Below, piece by piece: positions 1 through 14,794 of a stretch of DNA of 15,300 nt. Made by a program: the position numbers and the translations under genes. The DNA is from Candidatus Alcyoniella australis (GTDB taxonomy: Bacteria > Lernaellota > Lernaellaia > JAVCCG01 > Alcyoniellaceae), in contig JAVCCG010000018.1 in NCBI GenBank assembly GCA_030765605.1, positions 1 to 15,300 of the forward strand. The letters are read 5' to 3'. The notes beneath the pieces were generated by a model. That model did not search any database and had not been told where the DNA came from. It saw nothing but the letters and a program-made list of their open reading frames with translations. Every line of letters begins with the position of its first letter. Within the stretch, counting starts at the first letter, position 1.

Positions 1-122
1 AACCCTTTATCAGACATCACCTTGGTAATCGCACTGGTCAACGTCGTCTTGCCGTGATCGATGTGACCAATCGTACCAACATTGAGATGTGGCTTATTAC
101 GATTGTATTTTTCCTTGGCCAT
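1..122 (-). CDS. tuf: Elongation factor Tu, N-terminal part (runs off the left edge)
   Basis: Only the first 40 codons are inside the window. They begin [20 protein letters not shown] and contain the complete GTP-binding P-loop GHIDHGKT at residues 19-26, followed by TLTSAIT, which is diagnostic for EF-Tu. EF-Tu carries aminoacyl-tRNA to the ribosomal A site as a ternary complex with GTP. The ATG at 120-122 is preceded by a strong AAGGAGG (131-137) with 8-base spacing. That SD overlaps the fusA stop codon, so translation of the two genes is probably coupled. The gene is the last visible member of the str operon. A second tuf copy lies at the right edge in the same orientation; the two visible parts do not overlap, so their identity cannot be judged here. 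Confidence 0.97.
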   Translation of the reverse strand, partial: MAKEKYNRNKPHLNVGTIGHIDHGKTTLTSAITKVMSDKG

Positions 123-130
123 CCTCTGAG

Positions 131-137
131 CCTCCTT
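131..137 (-). promoter_or_regulatory. Shine-Dalgarno site of tuf, overlapping the fusA stop
   Basis: AAGGAGG is read on the minus strand, with 8 bases to the tuf ATG. The first two A residues are part of the fusA TAA stop at 136-138. A ribosome ending on fusA therefore sits on the tuf ribosome-binding site, an arrangement that favours translational coupling. Confidence 0.85.
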
Positions 138-2214
138 AATATCCGCGAATGCGGGTCACTATCTCTTGCGCCAGCTGAGCAGGCACTTCCTCATACCTGT
201 CAAACTGCATCGTATAGGTGGCGCGCCCCTGGGTCTGGCTGCGCAGGTCGGTCGAATAACCGAACATCTCAGCCAGCGGCACCTCGGCGTGCACAACATG
301 CATCTGCCCTCGAGCCTCCATCGCCTTGATCCTGCCGCGCCGCGAGTTCAAATCGCCGATCACGTCGCCGAGGTGTTCCTCGGGGGTGACGATCTCGACG
401 GCCATCAGCGGTTCGAGCAGTTTGCTCCCGACCTGTTTGGCCGCGTTGGCAAAGGCCATCTGAGCGGCAATCTTGAAGTCGATGTCGTTGGAATCGACAT
501 CGTGGTAATCGCCGTCAACCAGCTTCACCTCTACGTCGATCACCGGGTATCCAGCCAGTGTTCCGCTATCCAGCGACTCGCGCACCCCCCGTTCCACGAA
601 CGGGATGAACTCTTTGGGCACGGCGCCGTGGGTCTTGTTGATGAAACCAAGGCCCGATCCGCGCTGGGTCGGCGCGACTTCCAAAACAACCTTGCCGTAG
701 TGGCCGCGGTTGCCCGTCTGTCGCTCGTAGACCGCCTTTGCGCTGCCCGCCGCCGCCAGAGTCTCTTTGTAGGCCACCTGTGGCTTGCCCACGTTGGCCT
801 TGACCGAGAACTCGCGCATCAGCCGATCGACGATGATCTCCAGATGAAGCTCGCCCATCCCGCTGATTAGCGTCTGGCAGGTCTCCTCGTCGACTCGGAC
901 CTTGAAGGTCGGATCCTCGACTGCGATCTTGGCCAGACTCTCGGACAGTCGCTCCTGGTCGGTCTGCGTCTTGGGCTCGATGGCGATGCTGATCACGGGC
1001 TCGGGGGAATTCAGTCCCTCGAGCACGATCGGCCGATCCATCGAACACAGGGTGTCTCCGGTGATCGTGTGATGCAAACCAACGGCTGCGAGGATGTCGC
1101 CGGAGTAGGCCTCCTTGACGTCTTCGCGCTTGTTGGCGTGCATCTTGAGCAACCTTCCGATGCGTTCCTTGCGATCCTTCGTGGCGTTGTAGACCGATGA
1201 ACCGGCCTTGACCTTTCCCGAGTAGATCCGCAGGTAACACAGCTGGCCCACGTACGAATCGGTCTGGACCTTGAACGCCAAAGCGCACAGTGGGCCATCG
1301 TCGTCGGGCGGTCGCTGCTCCTCGCGCTCTTTGCGCGGATTGATGCCGGAGATCGGCGGTACGTCCAGGGGGCTTGGCAGGTATTGGACCACTGCGTCGA
1401 GCAACGGTTGAATCCCTTTGTTGCGAAAAGCCGCCCCGCACAACACCGGTACGAGCCTCAGCCCGAGAGTCGCGCGGCGAATAGCGCCACGCAGTTCGTC
1501 GTCGGAAATGGATTGATCGGAAAGGAAAAGCTCAAGGAGCTTGTCGTCGTGGTCGGCTAGGGTCTCGACCAACTTGGCGCGCCAGGCCTGCGCCTGTTCG
1601 GCGAGTTCCCCCTCCAGTTCGGAGATGCGGAACTCGGCGCCCAACGACTCGTCGTCCCAAATGATCGCCTTGCGATCGATAAGGTCCACGACGCCCTCAA
1701 ACTCATTCTCGGAGCCGATCGGGAGTTGGATCGCCAGCGGGACTGCGCCCAGCCTGGCTTTTATTTGATCCATCACCTTGTAGAAATCGGCCCCTATCCG
1801 GTCCATTTTGTTGACGAACGCAATCTTCGGCACGCCGTAACGATCGGCTTGCCTCCAGACCGTTTCTGATTGAGGCTCGACACCACCTACAGAGCAAAAC
1901 ACTGCGATGCTGCCGTCTAAAACTCTCAAAGAGCGTTCCACCTCGATCGTAAAATCGACGTGCCCCGGCGTGTCCAGGATGTTGATCCGATGATCACGCC
2001 AGAGGCAGGTTGTCGCGGCCGCCGTAATGGTGATGCCGCGCTCCTGCTCTTGTGGCATATAGTCCATTTGGGCGGTCCCGTCGTGGACCTCGCCCATCTT
2101 GTGACTAACGCCTGTGTAGTAAAGAACCCTTTCGGTCGTTGTGGTCTTGCCCGCGTCGATGTGCGCCATGATTCCGATATTGCGTGTTCGCTGTAGCGAA
2201 ACCTGGCGTGCCAT
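136..2214 (-). CDS. fusA: Elongation factor G
   Basis: This is a 692-residue ribosomal translocase GTPase, the usual EF-G length. The visible G motifs are AHIDAGKT (residues 17-24), RGITI (59-63, switch I), DTPGH (81-85) and NKMD (135-138). The domain IV segment carries YHDVDS, which holds the tip histidine that reaches the decoding centre, and a normal domain V follows. EF-G moves tRNAs and mRNA after peptide-bond formation and also helps recycle ribosomes. It lies 57 bases after rpsG and 13 bases before tuf, the standard str order. The start [16 protein letters not shown] is supported by AGAGGA about 9 bases upstream. The segment [17 protein letters not shown] (about residues 106-122) differs from the usual FD[15 protein letters not shown] of canonical EF-G and recalls the spdEFG1 group; that subtype call is inference. 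The EF-G assignment itself is secure. Confidence 0.97.
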   Translation of the reverse strand: MARQVSLQRTRNIGIMAHIDAGKTTTTERVLYYTGVSHKMGEVHDGTAQMDYMPQEQERGITITAAATTCLWRDHRINILDTPGHVDFTIEVERSLRVLDGSIAVFCSVGGVEPQSETVWRQADRYGVPKIAFVNKMDRIGADFYKVMDQIKARLGAVPLAIQLPIGSENEFEGVVDLIDRKAIIWDDESLGAEFRISELEGELAEQAQAWRAKLVETLADHDDKLLELFLSDQSISDDELRGAIRRATLGLRLVPVLCGAAFRNKGIQPLLDAVVQYLPSPLDVPPISGINPRKEREEQRPPDDDGPLCALAFKVQTDSYVGQLCYLRIYSGKVKAGSSVYNATKDRKERIGRLLKMHANKREDVKEAYSGDILAAVGLHHTITGDTLCSMDRPIVLEGLNSPEPVISIAIEPKTQTDQERLSESLAKIAVEDPTFKVRVDEETCQTLISGMGELHLEIIVDRLMREFSVKANVGKPQVAYKETLAAAGSAKAVYERQTGNRGHYGKVVLEVAPTQRGSGLGFINKTHGAVPKEFIPFVERGVRESLDSGTLAGYPVIDVEVKLVDGDYHDVDSNDIDFKIAAQMAFANAAKQVGSKLLEPLMAVEIVTPEEHLGDVIGDLNSRRGRIKAMEARGQMHVVHAEVPLAEMFGYSTDLRSQTQGRATYTMQFDRYEEVPAQLAQEIVTRIRGY

Positions 2215-2271
2215 AACCGGCAGTCCTCTCGTGACCGATGAAACTCATCATGATCATCTGCGCTGTATTCA

Positions 2272-2742
2272 CTACCACCTGTAATGGCTGAAGGCTTTAT
2301 TGGCCTCGGCCATTTTGTGGGTGTCCTCTTTTTTCTTCACTGCGTTGCCGCGACCGTTGTATGCGTCGAGCAGCTCGCCGGCCAAACGCTCGACCATGCT
2401 GTCTTCCCCGCGGTTGCGCGAGAAGTTGATGATCCAGCGCGTGGCCAGGGCCTGACGCCGATCGGGACGAACCTCGACCGGAACCTGATAGGTCGAGCCG
2501 CCAACGCGCCGGCTTTTAACCTCGACGTTGGGCTTGACGTTCTCGATCGCGTTTTTAAAGACCTTGAGCGGATCTTCTTTGGTCCGGCCCTCGATCAGGT
2601 CGAATGCCCTGTACATGATCTGTTCGGCGGTAGACTTCTTGCCGCCGAGCATCATGCAATTGACAAAGCGGGCGACCTGCTTGTCGTTGAATTTCGGATC
2701 CGGCAGGATCTCTCTTTTTGGTACGTTACCTTTGCGCGGCAT
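2272..2742 (-). CDS. rpsG: 30S ribosomal protein S7
   Basis: This is a 156-residue protein starting [16 protein letters not shown] and ending in HYRW, the full normal length of bacterial S7. S7 is a primary 16S rRNA-binding protein that starts assembly of the 30S head and contacts tRNA and mRNA at the E site. Recognisable segments are [28 protein letters not shown] and ALATRWII. The gene follows rpsL after 12 bases and precedes fusA by 57 bases, the classical str operon arrangement. The upstream SD is weak, a G-rich run ending about 8 bases before the ATG, which fits translation coupled to rpsL. In E. coli, S7 represses its own operon by binding near the rpsL-rpsG junction. The 12-base gap here leaves little room for that structure outside coding sequence. 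Confidence 0.98.
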   Translation of the reverse strand: MPRKGNVPKREILPDPKFNDKQVARFVNCMMLGGKKSTAEQIMYRAFDLIEGRTKEDPLKVFKNAIENVKPNVEVKSRRVGGSTYQVPVEVRPDRRQALATRWIINFSRNRGEDSMVERLAGELLDAYNGRGNAVKKKEDTHKMAEANKAFSHYRW

Positions 2743-2754
2743 CTGTCAACCCCG

Positions 2755-3126
2755 TCACTTCGGTTTCTTCGTGCCGTACTTGCTGCGACGCTGATTACGG
2801 TTGGCCACGCCCGAGGAGTCGAGCTTGCCACGAATAATGTGGTAGCGCACTCCGGGCAGATCCTTGACGCGGCCGCCGCGGATCAGCACCACAGAGTGCT
2901 CTTGAAGATTGTGTCCCTCGCCCGGAATGTATCCGGTGACCTCGATGCTGTTGGTCAGCCTGATACGAGCCACCTTGCGCAGAGCGGAATTCGGCTTCTT
3001 GGGAGTCGTCGTGTATACCCGCGTACATACGCCCCGTTTCTGGGGGCAGCTTTGCAGCGCCGGTGCGCCCGTTTTGGACTTCTGCGGGTTGCGACCCTTG
3101 CGTATCATCTGGTTGACCGTCGGCAT
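2755..3126 (-). CDS. rpsL: 30S ribosomal protein S12
   Basis: This is a 123-residue decoding-centre protein that begins [14 protein letters not shown]. It carries the conserved [15 protein letters not shown] loop (Lys43 and Lys44) and [13 protein letters not shown] (Lys88, Asp89). Lys43 and Lys88 are the classical streptomycin-resistance positions and both are wild type. Asp89 is the residue methylthiolated in E. coli. S12 monitors codon-anticodon pairing at the A site. The gene is the first of the str cluster and has its own promoter in the 99-base gap after rpoC. The ribosome-binding site is modest, with GGA about 6 bases before the ATG. Its stop is 12 bases from the rpsG start. Confidence 0.98.
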   Translation of the reverse strand: MPTVNQMIRKGRNPQKSKTGAPALQSCPQKRGVCTRVYTTTPKKPNSALRKVARIRLTNSIEVTGYIPGEGHNLQEHSVVLIRGGRVKDLPGVRYHIIRGKLDSSGVANRNQRRSKYGTKKPK

Positions 3127-3164
3127 AAACTGTCCGTCTTGCTTTCTGTAAAGATGTTTCCCAT

Positions 3165-3188
3165 GCCGGTATTCCCGGCCTCAAGAGG
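3165..3188 (-). promoter_or_regulatory. Two small back-to-back hairpins in the rpsL 5' leader
   Basis: Read on the minus strand, CCTCTTGAGG (3179-3188) is a 4-bp stem with a two-base loop. GCCGGGAATACCGGC (3165-3179) is a perfect 5-bp stem with a five-base loop. They share one base, so both cannot form fully at once. They lie at or near the predicted transcript start and about 40 bases ahead of rpsL. They could be a stabilising 5' structure, a remnant of an rpoC terminator (no U-tract follows), or a ribosomal-protein binding site. None of these is shown by the sequence. Confidence 0.3.
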
Positions 3189-3193
3189 CGAGG

Positions 3194-3222
3194 AATTTAG
3201 CAGGCTTGGCAACGACTGTCAA
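3194..3222 (-). promoter_or_regulatory. Predicted sigma70-type promoter of the str operon (rpsL-rpsG-fusA-tuf)
   Basis: On the minus strand a perfect -35 hexamer TTGACA (3217-3222) is followed by a 17-base spacer and TAAATT (3194-3199). TAAATT is a 4/6 match to the -10 consensus and is preceded by TGC, so it also has an extended -10. Transcription would start near 3187, giving a leader of about 60 bases before the rpsL ATG. The -35 box begins only three bases after the rpoC stop codon. It lets the str genes be made independently of rpoBC read-through. Confidence 0.7.
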
Positions 3223-3225
3223 GTA

Positions 3226-7374
<4,149 letters not shown>

Positions 7375-7380
7375 AGCGTT

Positions 7381-7387
7381 CCCTCCC
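7381..7387 (-). promoter_or_regulatory. Shine-Dalgarno site deciding the rpoC GTG start
   Basis: GGGAGGG is read on the minus strand and ends 6 bases before the GTG at 7374. It shares one base with the in-frame TTG at 7389-7387 and otherwise lies downstream of it, so that upstream codon is unlikely to initiate. Confidence 0.8.
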
Positions 7388-7417
7388 AAGGGGTGGGCTG
7401 ATGTGCTTTGGTCTCGA

Positions 7418-11608
<4,191 letters not shown>

Positions 11609-11614
11609 GTTCAT

Positions 11615-11620
11615 CCTCCT
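11615..11620 (-). promoter_or_regulatory. Shine-Dalgarno site deciding the rpoB GTG start
   Basis: AGGAGG lies 6 bases before the GTG at 11608 and 0 bases before the ATG at 11614. Normal spacing is about 5-9 bases, so the GTG two codons in is the better start. Confidence 0.75.
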
Positions 11621-11660
11621 GAAAAGGGTTCACCCCGGGACAGGATATACAAGACGCAAA

Positions 11661-12047
11661 CTACTTAACCTCGACCTGAGCCCCGGCTCCTTCCAGCTTC
11701 TCGACGATCGCGTTGGCCTCATCCTGGCTGACGCCCTCTTTGACCGCCTTGGGCGCGCTGTCGACCAGCTCCTTGGCCTCTTTCAGGCCCAGGCCGGTAA
11801 TCGCGCGCACCTCTTTGATCACCTGGATCTTTTTATCTCCGGGTCCGAGCAGGATCACGTTGAACTCGGTCTGCTCTTCAGCCTCGGCATCTGCCTGGCC
11901 GCCGGCTGCGGGCATCGCGCCGATCATCATCGGGGCTGCCGCGGACACGCCGAACTTCTCCTCGAACTCTTTGAGCAGCTCGGAAAGTTCGAGCACGCTC
12001 ATTTTGGCAATCGCGTCCATTATCTCGTCATGGGTCAACTCGGCCAT
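11661..12047 (-). CDS. rplL: 50S ribosomal protein L7/L12
   Basis: This is a 128-residue stalk protein. The N-terminal dimerisation domain (about 1-33, [20 protein letters not shown]) binds the L10 helix. An Ala/Gly/Pro/Met-rich flexible hinge follows (about 34-60). The C-terminal domain (about 61-128, with [20 protein letters not shown]) recruits EF-Tu, EF-G and IF2 and stimulates GTP hydrolysis. The start ATG is preceded by AAGGAG (12054-12059) at 6 bases, the best-spaced SD of the cluster; this fits the need for several copies per ribosome. The gene lies 29 bases after rplJ and 46 bases before the rpoB ATG. Confidence 0.98.
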   Translation of the reverse strand: MAELTHDEIMDAIAKMSVLELSELLKEFEEKFGVSAAAPMMIGAMPAAGGQADAEAEEQTEFNVILLGPGDKKIQVIKEVRAITGLGLKEAKELVDSAPKAVKEGVSQDEANAIVEKLEGAGAQVEVK

Positions 12048-12076
12048 TGATATCTCCTTTTTAAGAGCCGCGCCGC

Positions 12077-12601
12077 TTAGGCTGCGGCCTCTTGCTTGCT
12101 GATGAATGCCTGAATCACGTTGGGCATGCCGCGCAAGATTGCGCCCATCGCCCGGGGCAGACCGGCCACGATCGATTCCATCTGCCCGGCGAACTGCGCC
12201 AGCAGCTCGTCGCGCGAGGGCATCCTGGCCAGCGCCTTGATCTCATCGTCGGAGATCAGTTTACCTGAGAGCAGTCCGGCCTTAAGGCTGAACTTGGGGT
12301 GCTCCTTGGCGTAGTCGGCCAGCGCCTTGGCGCAGGCAACCGGATCGCCATAGGAAAACACCAGGGCGTTGGGACCGCTGAGCAGTTCGTCGAACTTGCC
12401 CAGGTCGTTTTCCTGCCCAGCCAGTCTGGTTATGGTGTTTTTGACCACTTCCATGCGCGCCTGCTGCTCCGTGAGCTGTTCGCGCAATGCGGTGGCCTGT
12501 TCCACGGTCAGCCCGATCGGGTTGACCAACATCACCGCCTGTGCTCGGTCGTACTCCTCGAGAAGTCGTGCGACCAGCTTCTGTTTCTGTTCACGGTTCA
12601 A
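12077..12601 (-). CDS. rplJ: 50S ribosomal protein L10
   Basis: L10 is the stalk base. It binds 23S rRNA together with L11, and its C-terminal helix carries L7/L12 dimers. Recognisable segments are [25 protein letters not shown] and the late SKQEAAA tail. I chose the TTG at 12599-12601, giving a 174-residue protein (M)[16 protein letters not shown]. It matches the usual L10 beginning and is placed 8 bases after AAGGGGG (12610-12616). The in-frame GTG at 12608-12610, which would add VYD, overlaps this SD and is the main alternative (177 residues). The gene is preceded by an L10-type leader RNA and is followed by rplL after 29 bases. L10 or the L10-L12 complex probably represses its own translation through that leader, as known in E. 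coli and B. subtilis. Confidence 0.96.
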   Translation of the reverse strand: MNREQKQKLVARLLEEYDRAQAVMLVNPIGLTVEQATALREQLTEQQARMEVVKNTITRLAGQENDLGKFDELLSGPNALVFSYGDPVACAKALADYAKEHPKFSLKAGLLSGKLISDDEIKALARMPSRDELLAQFAGQMESIVAGLPRAMGAILRGMPNVIQAFISKQEAAA

Positions 12602-12609
12602 GTCATACA

Positions 12610-12616
12610 CCCCCTT
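12610..12616 (-). promoter_or_regulatory. Shine-Dalgarno site of rplJ
   Basis: AAGGGGG is read on the minus strand and pairs with the anti-SD with one G-U wobble. It ends 8 bases before the TTG at 12601. Its last base is the first base of the GTG at 12610, so it cannot serve that codon. The preceding GGA is partly held in the hairpin at 12616-12632. Confidence 0.6.
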
Positions 12617-12745
12617 CCGCTTTGTTAACGGACCTGCCGATGACAGATTCCGTCGCCCCAGGAGGCTTCGGCCTGTCTGCGCGGGACGGCTGTTGCGGCC
12701 GATTAAACCTCAATGGTGCCCGCGGTCTTCGACGACATTCTCAGT
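12611..12745 (-). promoter_or_regulatory. L10 leader: autoregulatory 5' structure ahead of rplJ
   Basis: The 151-base rplA-rplJ gap carries the hallmarks of the ribosomal protein L10 leader family. A GTCGTCGAAGACC segment (12724-12736) is followed by a branched structure. Its closing stem GCGGG (12719-12723) pairs with CCCGC (12681-12685). Two small hairpins lie inside it, ACC-ATTGA-GGT and CGGC-CGCAACA-GCCG. Further pairings are AGGC-CGAA-GCCT and CGTCG with CGACG. Just before the gene, TCCGT-TAACAAA-GCGGA (12616-12632) covers part of the Shine-Dalgarno region. In known examples L10(L12)4 binds a kink-turn in this leader and lowers translation of rplJL. Folding was done by eye, and the exact boundaries are approximate. 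Confidence 0.65.
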
Positions 12746-12761
12746 CCTATCTATTCCTGTG

Positions 12762-13466
12762 CTAGCGCAGGGCTTCCATGATCGAGCCCGGATCGATTTT
12801 GATCCCCGGGCTCATGGTCGTCGATACGCTGATGTTCTTCAGATAAGTGCCCTTGGCCGTGTTGGGCTTGGCCTTGTTCACGCTCTCCATTAACGCCAGG
12901 ATGTTTTCCCGGAGTTTTTCCTTGCCAAAGGAGCTCTTGCCGATCAGGGAATGAATGTTGGCCAGCTTGTCGACCCTGTAGTCGACCTTGCCGGCCTTGA
13001 TCAGGGCAATGGCCTGGGCCACGTCGAAGGTCACGGTCCCGGTCTTGGGATTGGGCATCAGCCCGCGCGGTCCCAGCACGCGACCGAGCTTGGAGACCTG
13101 GCTCATCACGTCGGGAGTGGCCACGACCTTGTCGAACTCCAACCAGCCGCCCTTAACCTTGGCCAGCAGCTCGTCGAGTCCCGCGTGGTCGGCCCCGGCA
13201 TCGAGGGCCTCTTTCTCTTTTTCGCCCTTGGCGAAAACCAGCACGCGAACCTCTTTACCGGTTCCGTGCGGCAATGTCACCGAGCCGCGGACCATCTGGT
13301 CGGCGTGCTTGGGGTTGACTCCCAGGCGCACGGCCAGTTCCACGGTCTCGTCGAACTTGGCGCTTGAGACTTGTTCGAGCAGATCCAGCGCCTCGTCGAT
13401 CGAGTAGCGCTTCGTCTTGTCGACCTTGTCTTGCGCGGTGCGAAGACGTTTGCCTCGCTTCCTCAT
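12762..13466 (-). CDS. rplA: 50S ribosomal protein L1
   Basis: This is a 234-residue protein of normal L1 length that forms the mobile L1 stalk on 23S rRNA and helps release deacylated tRNA from the E site. Clear family segments are [69 protein letters not shown] and the C-terminal [10 protein letters not shown]. The ATG at 13464-13466 ([14 protein letters not shown]) is preceded by GGAGGAACCG, a good SD about 5 bases away. Longer in-frame starts would reach into rplK and lack family similarity. The gene follows rplK after 19 bases. In other bacteria L1 represses rplKA translation by mimicry of its rRNA site; I did not identify that target here. Confidence 0.98.
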   Translation of the reverse strand: MRKRGKRLRTAQDKVDKTKRYSIDEALDLLEQVSSAKFDETVELAVRLGVNPKHADQMVRGSVTLPHGTGKEVRVLVFAKGEKEKEALDAGADHAGLDELLAKVKGGWLEFDKVVATPDVMSQVSKLGRVLGPRGLMPNPKTGTVTFDVAQAIALIKAGKVDYRVDKLANIHSLIGKSSFGKEKLRENILALMESVNKAKPNTAKGTYLKNISVSTTMSPGIKIDPGSIMEALR

Positions 13467-13485
13467 CGGTTCCTCCGCTCCCGCC

Positions 13486-13911
13486 TTAGTCTGCGATCTC
13501 AAGTCCCATATTGCGGGCGGTACCCGCAATGATCGAGCAGGCGGTATCCAGGTCGTTGGTGTTCAGATCGGGCAGCTTGATCTTGGCGATCTCACGGACC
13601 TGTTCCGTGGTCACCTTGCCGACCTTCTCTTTGTTCGGCACACCCGATCCCTTGGCGATGTTCGCGTATTTCTTCAACAGCACCGAGGCCGGCGGCGTCT
13701 TGGTGATGAACTTGAAGCTGCGGTCGGTAAAGACCGAGATCACCACGGGGATAATCATCCCCTCTTGGTCGGCCGTGCGGGCGTTGAAAGCCTTGCAGAA
13801 CTCCATGATGTTCACGCCGTGCTGGCCCAATGCCGGTCCCACGGGGGGGCTGGGATTGGCCTTGCCGGCGGTAACGTGCAACTTGATCTTGGCGATTTCT
13901 TTCTTGGCCAT
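13486..13911 (-). CDS. rplK: 50S ribosomal protein L11
   Basis: This is a 141-residue protein with the Pro-rich N-terminal domain [19 protein letters not shown] (about residues 21-39), the thiostrepton-binding region next to the GTPase-associated centre of 23S rRNA. The C-terminal RNA-binding domain follows (about 75-141, with [14 protein letters not shown] and the final [15 protein letters not shown]). L11 forms the base of the L7/L12 stalk and is needed for factor binding and for RelA activation. The start [13 protein letters not shown] has GAGGTAGAG shortly upstream and lies 14 bases after the nusG stop, so it is in the same transcription unit. Confidence 0.98.
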   Translation of the reverse strand: MAKKEIAKIKLHVTAGKANPSPPVGPALGQHGVNIMEFCKAFNARTADQEGMIIPVVISVFTDRSFKFITKTPPASVLLKKYANIAKGSGVPNKEKVGKVTTEQVREIAKIKLPDLNTNDLDTACSIIAGTARNMGLEIAD

Positions 13912-13925
13912 TGAACTCTACCTCG

Positions 13926-14456
13926 TCAGGTCTTTTCGACCTGCTTGAACTCCAGCTCCACCGGGGTCAACCGGCCGAAGATCGAGATCATCACTTTAAG
14001 CTTGCCCTTATCGGCGTTAACGTCGTCAACGATTCCCTGAAACGTGGCGAAGGGTCCGTGCTTGACGCGGATCGTCTCGCCCTTTTCGAACTCGATACGC
14101 GACGGGCTCTTGAGCGTACCCTCGCTGATCTGGCTGACGATCTTCTGCACTTCCTCGTCGGACACGGTCGGCGGATTGTGCGCACCGCCGACGAATCCGG
14201 TGACCCGCGGCGTCGACTTGACCAAGTGCCAGGTGTCGTCGTTGAGCTCCATTTTCACCAGAATGTAGCCCGGGAAGAACTTGCGCCTGATCGTCCGCTT
14301 AGCCGAACGCTCCCCCTCGACCACCTTCTCGGTGGGAATCAGCACTTCTTCGAGCATCTCCAGGCAACCGGCGTTTTTGAAACGCTCCTCCAAAGCCAGT
14401 TTGGCTTTCTTCTCGTACCCGGAGTAGGTATGAACTACGTACCAGTGTTTGGCCAT
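13926..14456 (-). CDS. nusG: Transcription termination/antitermination factor NusG
   Basis: This is a 176-residue protein with an N-terminal NGN domain (about 4-110; KHWYVVHTYSGYEKKAK and FFPGYILVKM). It binds the beta' clamp helices of RNA polymerase. A C-terminal KOW domain follows (about 124-176; IRVKHGPFATFQGIV and GRLTPVELEF), which contacts Rho or ribosomal protein S10. I chose the ATG at 14454-14456 because the protein then starts exactly at the family's MAKHWYVVHTYSG and has GGACAGGACA just upstream. An in-frame ATG at 14478-14480 would add eight residues, overlap the end of secE by 8 bases and lacks an evident SD. The gene is 16 bases after secE, the usual pairing. Confidence 0.98.
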   Translation of the reverse strand: MAKHWYVVHTYSGYEKKAKLALEERFKNAGCLEMLEEVLIPTEKVVEGERSAKRTIRRKFFPGYILVKMELNDDTWHLVKSTPRVTGFVGGAHNPPTVSDEEVQKIVSQISEGTLKSPSRIEFEKGETIRVKHGPFATFQGIVDDVNADKGKLKVMISIFGRLTPVELEFKQVEKT

Positions 14457-14472
14457 TGTCCTGTCCGCGATG

Positions 14473-14664
14473 TCAGCCATTGCTCAACACGAGGCCGAGC
14501 AATGAGCTGATCAGCGAGTCGCTGAGGAAGAAAAACAGGGCGAAGATCCCGGTCACGCCGATCAGCACCCAAGTGCTGGCCACGGTCTCCTGCCTGGTGG
14601 GCCAGGACACCTTTTTCAGCTCGATCCAGACCTCGCGTAAGAACTGGCGCGACTTGGCGATCAT
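14473..14664 (-). CDS. secE: Protein translocase subunit SecE
   Basis: This is a 63-residue short-form SecE with one membrane span, as in most bacteria other than enterics. The amphipathic N-terminal part carries the family signature VWIELKKVSWPTRQET (about 12-27). A single hydrophobic span follows (about 32-58, TWVLIGVTGIFALFFFL onward). SecE clamps SecY in the SecYEG channel of the inner membrane. The ATG at 14662-14664 follows GAGGGAG by about 9 bases. A longer reading frame from 14727 runs back into the tRNA-Trp gene and is not credible. The stop lies 16 bases before nusG. Confidence 0.96.
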   Translation of the reverse strand: MIAKSRQFLREVWIELKKVSWPTRQETVASTWVLIGVTGIFALFFFLSDSLISSLLGLVLSNG

Positions 14665-14694
14665 TGCTAGCTGCTCCCTCTCGATAAAAATAAC

Positions 14695-14770
14695 TGGCAG
14701 GCCAGGAGGGAATCGAACCCCCAACACCCGGTTTTGGAGACCGGTGCTCTGCCAATTGAGCTACTGGCCT
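14695..14770 (-). tRNA. tRNA-Trp (anticodon CCA)
   Basis: This is a 76-base cloverleaf read on the minus strand. The acceptor arm AGGCCAG pairs with CTGGCCT. The D arm is GCTC-AATTGGCA-GAGC. The anticodon stem CCGGT/ACCGG carries loop CTCCAAA with anticodon CCA at 14735-14737. The T arm is GGGGG/CCCTC-type with loop TTCGATT. The discriminator base is G, and the 3' CCA is encoded in the DNA (14695-14697). The gene sits between rpmG (24 bases) and secE (30 bases), the common place for tRNA-Trp in this locus. It is presumably cut from the polycistronic transcript by RNase P and 3' nucleases. Confidence 0.96.
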
Positions 14771-14794
14771 GCTCCTACCACATATCTGATCGGT

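Noticed and set aside
518-700. Possible divergence or damage in fusA domain IV (THGAVPKEF where many EF-Gs have GG-x-IPKEY)
   Set aside because: The frame is intact and the catalytic-tip YHDVDS and flanking segments are normal. The substitutions are conservative and fit lineage variation.
11621-11640. Possible attenuator between rplL and rpoB (GGGG-TGAA-CCC followed by TTTT)
   Set aside because: E. coli has an attenuator here, but this stem is only three to four base pairs, too weak to call a terminator by eye. A partial pause site cannot be excluded.
14457-14480. Longer NusG starting at the ATG at 14480
   Set aside because: It overlaps secE, has no clear SD, and adds MADIADRT ahead of the family-typical MAKHWYVVHTYSG start.
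14473-14727. Longer SecE of 84 residues starting at 14727
   Set aside because: The extra N-terminus is translated from the 3' half of tRNA-Trp. SecE family similarity and the SD both point to the ATG at 14664.
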